Shown here piece by piece: positions 58,658-64,000 of a stretch of 64,000 nt of DNA. How positions within the stretch are numbered: position 1 is the stretch's first letter; each line of letters begins with the position of its first letter. The notes under the pieces are model-generated. The model had not been told where the DNA came from. It did not search any database and was given only the letters and a program-made list of their open reading frames with translations. This DNA is from Aldrovandia affinis (lineage: Eukaryota > Chordata > Actinopteri > Notacanthiformes > Halosauridae), in contig JAINUG010000020.1 of the NCBI GenBank assembly GCA_029706075.1, positions 7,120,546 to 7,184,545 on the forward strand, given 5' to 3'. Position numbers and translations under genes: made by a program.

Positions 58658-60139
58658 TTAGGGCCATATTTTTGTGCCGGCGTTATGCCGTAGCGCAGGT
58701 GAATTGCCAGATTCGTCTGTCGCAAACAGAATATTTCCCGTCTCCGCCGAGTTCGGCAATTTCGTGGTGCGCAATGAAGGCGTTTGCGCGACTATGGGCT
58801 GGGCAGCGCAATAGGGGGTGTGACTATGAAAACAGTCCGCGCTATGCAAGTTTGGTGTCAAATAATGTAACTAGACCACCTCTTAGCGCAAACGCTGGTG
58901 CTCTGTGCAATTTGGTGACTTTATTGATGCGCATATATGAACATAAGGTTATCTGAAATCACATGAGAATGTTTTGTGAATATTGTTAATTTCCCCCCCA
59001 CGTTGAGGCAAATCTTCCAATCCATGGGTAACTTGCAAGTGTAATCAATTAAGCTAAAAACTATTTCACCACAGCTTGTGGTTATCCAATGCACGGACAT
59101 GAAAGACTGAAGCCAGCAGGCCATCCATCGCTACAGTTCAGTAAGATACACCTGTTAAATAAATATATGTTTTGTATGCACATTGTTTTTCTCATGTGAA
59201 AGGGTTTTATTCTTTCCATTTGCACTACAGAAAATGCAATAGGCGATATGCGGAGGCGATACCGTGAGCGATACCCTGGGTTTGGTAGCCGGTGTTTGCC
59301 AGACGGCTATCAGTTCGGCTGTACATGCAGTTTCTTCCAGTCTTGTCCAACATGCAACATCCAACATTAGTTTATTACTTTTCCTACACCTGACAGCCAG
59401 CAGAGAACTAAACAGGATTTTTATACGCAGTGTGGATTCCCTGGGGCCTGCACACATGTGCAGTTGCGCGCACCACCTGATCACGGTATCATTTATGTGA
59501 ATCGGAAGGGGGTCCACTCCATTAATATCCAGGTGGTTTGTGATGCACACTCCAGGGTGACATATGTAGGCCTACTGCATGACGAACATAAATGAAACAG
59601 GCCTAGTTGCAGTTGCGAGTTTGTTATTTATTGCTTTCCATTTAACAATTGCATTAAGTTAGAAGAAAATAAATGTTGTTTTTTTAAGTTGGAAAGCCTA
59701 CAAATAAGGAAACAAATGTATGGTAAAATAAAACACTTTCTTTTAACAATGTAGGTCTCAAAATATAAACTCAAATCATGAAAATAACAAATTAATGTGC
59801 CCCTTGTTTTCCCCCTCTGATTCGCGCGCCAACTTTTCCTCACCTCCGCGTTCCTGGCGCAGCCGCGCAAAACTGTCATGTCAGGAAATTGCCAATTTGT
59901 TATAGTGTTAGCACACCAGTATTTAAAGGGATCGAAAATAGGTGTTCTGATTGGCCATTATGAAACCAAGCCCCCACCACATCCACATGTATTTTTTTAA
60001 AAGTTAATCCAACCTCTTTTATAACTGCGCCGGAGGTGCGCTATCATCCTAAATCACGAAATTACCAAAATTGCGCTAGACACGCCCTAAAGGGCCACCG
60101 TCTTTGCTTTGCGTCTGCGTTACCGACACCGTCCTAATT
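58658..60139. mobile_element. PIF/Harbinger element, same family as 1-859
   Basis: Starts near aattagggccatattt, contains HARBI1-type coding relics at 59240-59590 (+), the start of the Myb-like ORF (about 59880, minus) and a right part 59850-60139 matching 549-859. The right end is replaced by a Tc1 element at about 60140. Confidence 0.7.
59240..59590 (+). pseudogene. HARBI1-like transposase fragment
   Basis: One frame reads LGLVAGVCQTAISSAVHAVS (the helix-turn-helix 'S....S.AV.AVS'). After a frame change near 59380, another reads TKQDFYTQCGFPGACTHVQL, RAPPDHGIIYVNRKGVHSIN, IQVVCDAHSRVTYV. The latter is the block holding the first catalytic Asp, but the expected 'GAIDCTHV' is shortened to GACTHV, so the Asp is deleted. 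The second Asp and Glu blocks are missing. Confidence 0.75.
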
Positions 60140-60925
60140 CACCAGTTCAAGTCCAGGTAATAACCTGAAATGGTACAAAGGTAAGCAGTAAACTGCCAGA
60201 GGTTTAAAAAAAATAAAAAAAAAAAAAAAAGGTTGACGTTACCAAAATCTGAAAAATATGCCTCTTTTTTTGCCATTGAGTAGTTTCCTACACCATCAAA
60301 AGGCACTTGGAAACTGACAGGAAGAGGTCTGGCAGACCCAAAGCCACAACAAAATCAGAAGACAAGTTTCTGAGAGTCAACGGCTTGCGTGATAGGCGGC
60401 TCACAGGACAACAGCTTCAAGCACAGCTTAACACTGGTCGAAGTAAGGAAGTCTCAGTTTCAACTGTGAAGAGAAGACTTCGAGCTGCAGGTTTGACAGG
60501 TCGAGTGGCAGTAAGAAAGCCATTGCTAACATGGCAAAATAAGAAAAAGAGGCTTGCCTGGGCCATGAAGCACCGCCAGTGGACTACTAAAGACTGGAAG
60601 AAGGTTGTATGGACCGATGAATCAAAATTTGAAATCTTAGATATTTTGAAAGGTTTTTGTAGGCCTTCGAGTGGGCGAAAGGATGGTTCCTCAGTGTGTG
60701 ACACCAACTGTCAAACATGGAGGAGGAAGCGTGATGGTCTGGGCCTCTTTTGTTGGATCCAGAGTCGGTGACTTGCACAGAGTGACTGTTAACCCACATT
60801 AACCCATTTCTTGTTCCCTGAAAAGGGCATTTTTTTATAACTTTGAAATTTACATAATTTTTCAGTTTTTGGTAACCTAAACTTTACTTTTTTTTAAACC
60901 CCTGGCAGTTTACCGCTTACCTTTC
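60140..60925 (+). mobile_element. Tc1-like element (same family as 30156/41653)
   Basis: Both terminal regions are trimmed (left from gttcaagtccaggtaataac, right up to cagtttaccgcttaccttt). It is the uninterrupted reference for the split copy in GID8 intron 1. Confidence 0.85.
60307..60771 (+). pseudogene. Tc1 transposase, truncated
   Basis: Open for 154 codons: KRSGRPKATTKSEDKFLRVN, RDRRLTGQQLQAQLNTGRSK, VSTVKRRLRAAGLTGRVAVR, MKHRQWTTKDWKKVVWTDES (first catalytic Asp). After a small local change come DGSSVCDTNC and RRKRDGLGLFCWIQS, where the usual VKHGGGSVMVWG block is frameshifted. The second Asp and Glu part is deleted (the sequence jumps from about 60780 to the terminal repeat). Confidence 0.8.
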
Positions 60926-61611
60926 AGGGTTCAACGTTAAGGTTTTTTTTCACTTGCCCGAAGTCAATTTTTACTTGCCCCTATACAAATTGTTTTATTT
61001 ATTAGCGGTTATCAAATAACAACAAAGACTAAAGTTCATTGGCATGTTTAATCTTTATTTAAGTAAATGAAACAGAGCAAGGACAGAGTGTCATAGATGC
61101 GAAGCAACAAACATTCTTGCATATCGAAAATGGTATGACCCATCCCCCCTCCTTCTCCCCAGAGGTGGACTCATTAACTGTGAGTGAGTGAGCTTAACCG
61201 CGTGTGAGTGAGTGAAAGTACAGGCTATAGCAGATGCTTCGCATCTAAAAGCCTAATGTAACCATACAAATACAAATCTTAATTACACCCGACGTGCTCT
61301 CTGCCCTGCTGACAGCCATCTTTGTACAACACTCTCAGCATCGAAATTGGAAACTGCTGGCCCCTCAATGCTAATGTATAGCAGTTTCCACAGCATTTCA
61401 ACTGAAAGGTTGCTCCGCCAATCCGTTTTAATGCGCTTCATGGCACTGAAGCCACGCTCACACGCTAATAAAGCAATAAAACTAGGCTACGTATCAATGT
61501 TTAAAATATGTAATATACAAAGTGCAGCTCATGTAGCTTTCAAACAGGTGCATTTATTTGCTTGACGACTGTAGATGGGGTTTTATGCTGTAGGAAGAAG
61601 CTGCCTGTAAC
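60926..61611 (-). mobile_element. hAT element remnant with transposase C-terminus
   Basis: The tip cagggttcaacgttaaggtt at 60926 abuts the Tc1. On the minus strand, 61470-61283 encodes ERGFSAMKRIKTDWRSNLSV, EMLWKLLYISIEGPAVSNFD, ESVVQRWLSAGQRARRV and a stop. This is the hAT dimerisation region of the type seen in ZNF862-like proteins. The upstream part is lost where the CR1 copy begins at 61612. Confidence 0.8.
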
Positions 61612-62940
61612 ATAAGAACATAAGAATACATAATGACGAGAACGGGCCGTTCAGCCCATCTCGGCTCGTCATGTCCTAATCTAAATAGTATCTAGTACTG
61701 CATCTAGCCTGGACTTGAATAGCCCAAGTGTTTCTGCCTCTACTACCCGACCTGCCAAGCTGTTCCAGGCATTGATAACTCTCTGTGTAAAGAAAAGCTT
61801 CCTAATATCTGTGCGGAATTTGCCTTTAACTAATTTCCACCTGTGGCCTCTTGTTCTGCTGACCCCGCTTATCTTAAAAAATCCTTGGTATTTCACTTTG
61901 TTAATCTCTTAGGAATTGAAAAACCTCAATCAAATCCCCCCTAAGTCTCAGTTTGCTAAGCTTAAATAGATTGAGTGCCTTAAGTCTAACTTAAGTTAAG
62001 TTAACTTTTACCTTACCAGGTATCAGTTTAGTTTTTAATTTCAAACCACCTTTTAGTTGATCTTATTTCCTTTTTAGCCTTAGCCTGCATATTACAATAA
62101 TCTAACTTGTTTTTCTCTGAGTTTTCCTTTTTATATACTCTGTACAGTCGCTTCTTTTGCCTCAAAATCTCCCATAAAGATTTAGCCATCCACTCATCCT
62201 ATTTTGGGATGAATTTACACTACATCTACAATAACCCTTTAAATGTAGTCCATTTTTCATTAACAGTTCTGCAATCTAGAAGTTTTACCCAATCTATATT
62301 ACTTAAATTCCCTCTCATTTTATTAAAGTCTGAAATTAAAAATTCTAGAGTTAGAGGAGGCTGTCTTAATTTGCCAAAAAATATCAAAATAACTGCACTG
62401 TGATCACTTGCTCCTAGTGGTTCTACTACCTCTGTGCTGCAAATTCTATCAGGATTGTTACACAAAACCAGAGTAGCAGACTGTACCAAAAAGCAGTCAT
62501 TGACCACATTTACCCTGACCCTGACCTGTCACTACCTCCCAATTAATAGAGGGGTAATTGAAGTCACCCATTATTATCGTCTCTCCTTCAGCACAGGTTT
62601 GATTTATGTTACCAAAGAGCATATTATTTATGTTCCTGTCTGAAGCGGGAGGTCTATAGCATACTCCTATATTAAGGCCCTTCTCATGATCTCCCAGTAA
62701 TCTAATCCAGATGTCCTCACTAGGAACAAATTAGTTCATACCTGGAATTTCCTGCATATTAAGATCGTCTTTCACATAAAGGGCCACTCCCCCTCCTCTT
62801 TTATTAGTTCTATCCTTCCTAAACAATTTGTACCCCTCCACATTATATTCATCCCCATCCGCTGCGCCAAGCCATGTTTCAGTAATCCCAACGATGTCAT
62901 AACCCCATAACCACTGATCCAGGGTCAGCCTCCCACTAAT
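61612..62940 (-). mobile_element. CR1-like LINE, copy 2, with RT deleted
   Basis: Same family as 30478-35560 (ataagaatacataatgacga at 61620; VVEAETLGLFKSRLDAV on the minus strand). The text jumps near 62030 from the 3' coding end to the region just after the endonuclease, so all of the RT is gone. The endonuclease that copy 1 lacks is kept here. Confidence 0.85.
62226..62935 (-). pseudogene. CR1 ORF2 AP endonuclease domain, decayed
   Basis: Minus-strand pieces: YDIVGITETWLGAADGDEYN (about 62880), GYKLFRKDRTNKRGGGVALY, LGDHEKGLNIGVCYRPPAS, GETIIMGDFNYPSINW (about 62550) and PLGASDHSAVILIFF (62390). These are the APE-type blocks (TETW, Y.....RPP, GDFN, SDH). At least one stop (near 62735) and later frame changes. 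It complements the endonuclease-less copy 1 as evidence of family structure. Confidence 0.8.
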
Positions 62941-63269
62941 GGTTAAGGTTAGAATTTGGGTGGGGAAAGGTGTGATCCTAGACCAGCAGTAAGGGCCAAC
63001 TTGTGCCTGGAGCGGGGTTTATAGTGGTGACCTCACCGTACAGACGGGTGGTGATGGAAATGCGGGTACAGTGGGAAAAGGCGTGTCTCATCACAGCCTG
63101 TTTATCTGGAAACGCACGTTCTGCGCATCTGCTCCCAGGCGCAACTCCTTCGCCGTCTCCTACATTTGCACACTATTTTCCATGTTCGACGGTAGCGGAC
63201 GGTGGATGCGCACGACTGACGTCAAAAGCATCATGTGAAGCGCACGGCGGTTCGGTGATGGAAAATGGT

Positions 63270-63365
63270 AAACAGCAGTGCCTGCAGGTTCAAATCCCAG
63301 GTGGGGCATAGCTGTGGGTGGGGGTGCTGACAGTCAGTTACACTGCACTTTATATCCTGTAGGTA
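63270..63365 (+). mobile_element. tRNA-SINE fragment
   Basis: ggttcaaatcccaggtgggg (63287-63306) is a Pol III B box in SINE context like that at 37082. The head and tail are missing. Confidence 0.55.
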
Positions 63366-64000
63366 AAGGGGCAGAGTAGAGTACAGTCCAGACTTGGGAG
63401 GGTCGCAGCCCAGCTTCCTGCGGTTCCTTTTCCTCCAGCCCACCACCTCAACTGCACAGTACCCTGCACTACGCTATGGCCTGGCTGCCTTCCTGCTTTT
63501 CACTGCAAAACAAAGCACTCAGACTAGAGCGGATTACCCCTAATCTCTGTCTTCTAGGATTGTGTGTTTTTCGGGGGCGCAGGCAGACTGACTGAGGGTT
63601 GGTGGTGTTGGCGGCCGGGGGCTCCTGTGTCTGTACTCCGTGGCTCATGGCTTTGGCACACAAATAAGCAGTCACGGGCGTCACACATTCTGTAGTGCTA
63701 ATCCGCTAATGAACCGCGACACCCCCCCTCGTCTTCTGCAGACTGCACCTTAATGGCTCCTTTAGGGCTCCCATTTAGATTTTAGTTTAATACATTTGTT
63801 TTATTTTGGCTTACTGTTGGTTTTCAATGGCGATAAATCCTCTAAGTAATATGGTTCATTTTTAGGCGGTGTGTCTGTTTCATAATTCAGATTGCCTTTC
63901 ATTGTTGCCGTAGTCCCTCACTCCTCTCCCTGTCCTCCTTTCTCCCTCTATCTCTCTGTCCTTCTCTCTCACTCTCTCCCTCTTACTCTGATTTTGGTTC
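63366..64000. other. Presumed intron; pyrimidine-rich near the end
   Basis: No coding frame recognised. 63910-63990 is a CT-rich tract (ctctccctctatctctctgt). Confidence 0.45.

Noticed and set aside
62940..63312. Plus-strand 102-codon frame from 63003
   Set aside because: Overlaps a SINE B box at its end, has no recognisable domain and no clear splice support.
43787..64000. Coding exons of DIDO1
   Set aside because: I looked for PHD-finger, TFIIS-like and SPOC text on the plus strand and found none; only synteny supports the name.

Overview
The window is vertebrate nuclear DNA, almost certainly from a ray-finned fish. It has spliced genes with GT/AG introns, (CA)n/(TA)n microsatellites, and a mix of Tc1/mariner, hAT, PIF/Harbinger, L2- and CR1-like LINEs, a Ty3/Gypsy remnant and a tRNA-SINE with an L2-type tail, which is typical of fish. 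The species cannot be fixed from sequence alone. The CR1 LINEs with esterase ORF1 hint at an early-branching lineage, but that is inference.

Only one gene is clearly intact: GID8 (TWA1), on the minus strand. Its five coding-side features (start codon, four coding exons) lie between 30001 and 26972, its first intron runs to about 42900, and its probable non-coding first exon lies near 42900-43030. About 0.8 kb further right is a plus-strand exon-like stretch ending in a strong splice donor at 43786. This fits the GID8/DIDO1 head-to-head arrangement known in other vertebrates, so DIDO1 is inferred for the right side, with no coding exon visible up to 64000. Just downstream of GID8, on the same strand, lies a ten-exon coiled-coil gene (25241 down to 20052). 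Its splice sites and reading phases still fit together perfectly, but it carries a one-base frameshift and two in-frame stops, so it looks like a recently dead gene.

Layout: 1-8050, Harbinger, Tc1, hAT and Tigger pieces nested in each other. 8600-11880, L2-type LINE, with an inverted second L2 tail at 7380-7890. 12000-15060, microsatellites and a 35-bp minisatellite. 15290-19154, Harbinger transposase, two orphan ORFs and a second hAT copy. 19330-25241, dead coiled-coil gene full of minisatellites. 25790-43030, GID8, whose first intron holds a 12-kb nest: Tc1 split by a Gypsy remnant (itself holding a hAT that holds a SINE) and a CR1 LINE (itself holding another Tc1-like element). 43787-64000, presumed long first intron of the plus-strand gene: two nested Tc1 elements (48-50 kb), a decayed ORF of an unclassified repeat family (52 kb), and a 30-bp minisatellite array originally about 2.7 kb long that has been split by an RTE-like LINE and by a hAT (53.1-58.5 kb). 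After these come Harbinger, Tc1, hAT and CR1 remnants.

No prokaryotic features, CRISPR arrays or rRNA were seen. The most interesting signals are the dead coiled-coil gene, minisatellites that start exactly at its splice sites, the multi-level transposon nest, two Tc1-like transposases with an unusual D-to-E spacing, and two damaged CR1 copies that lack complementary parts.
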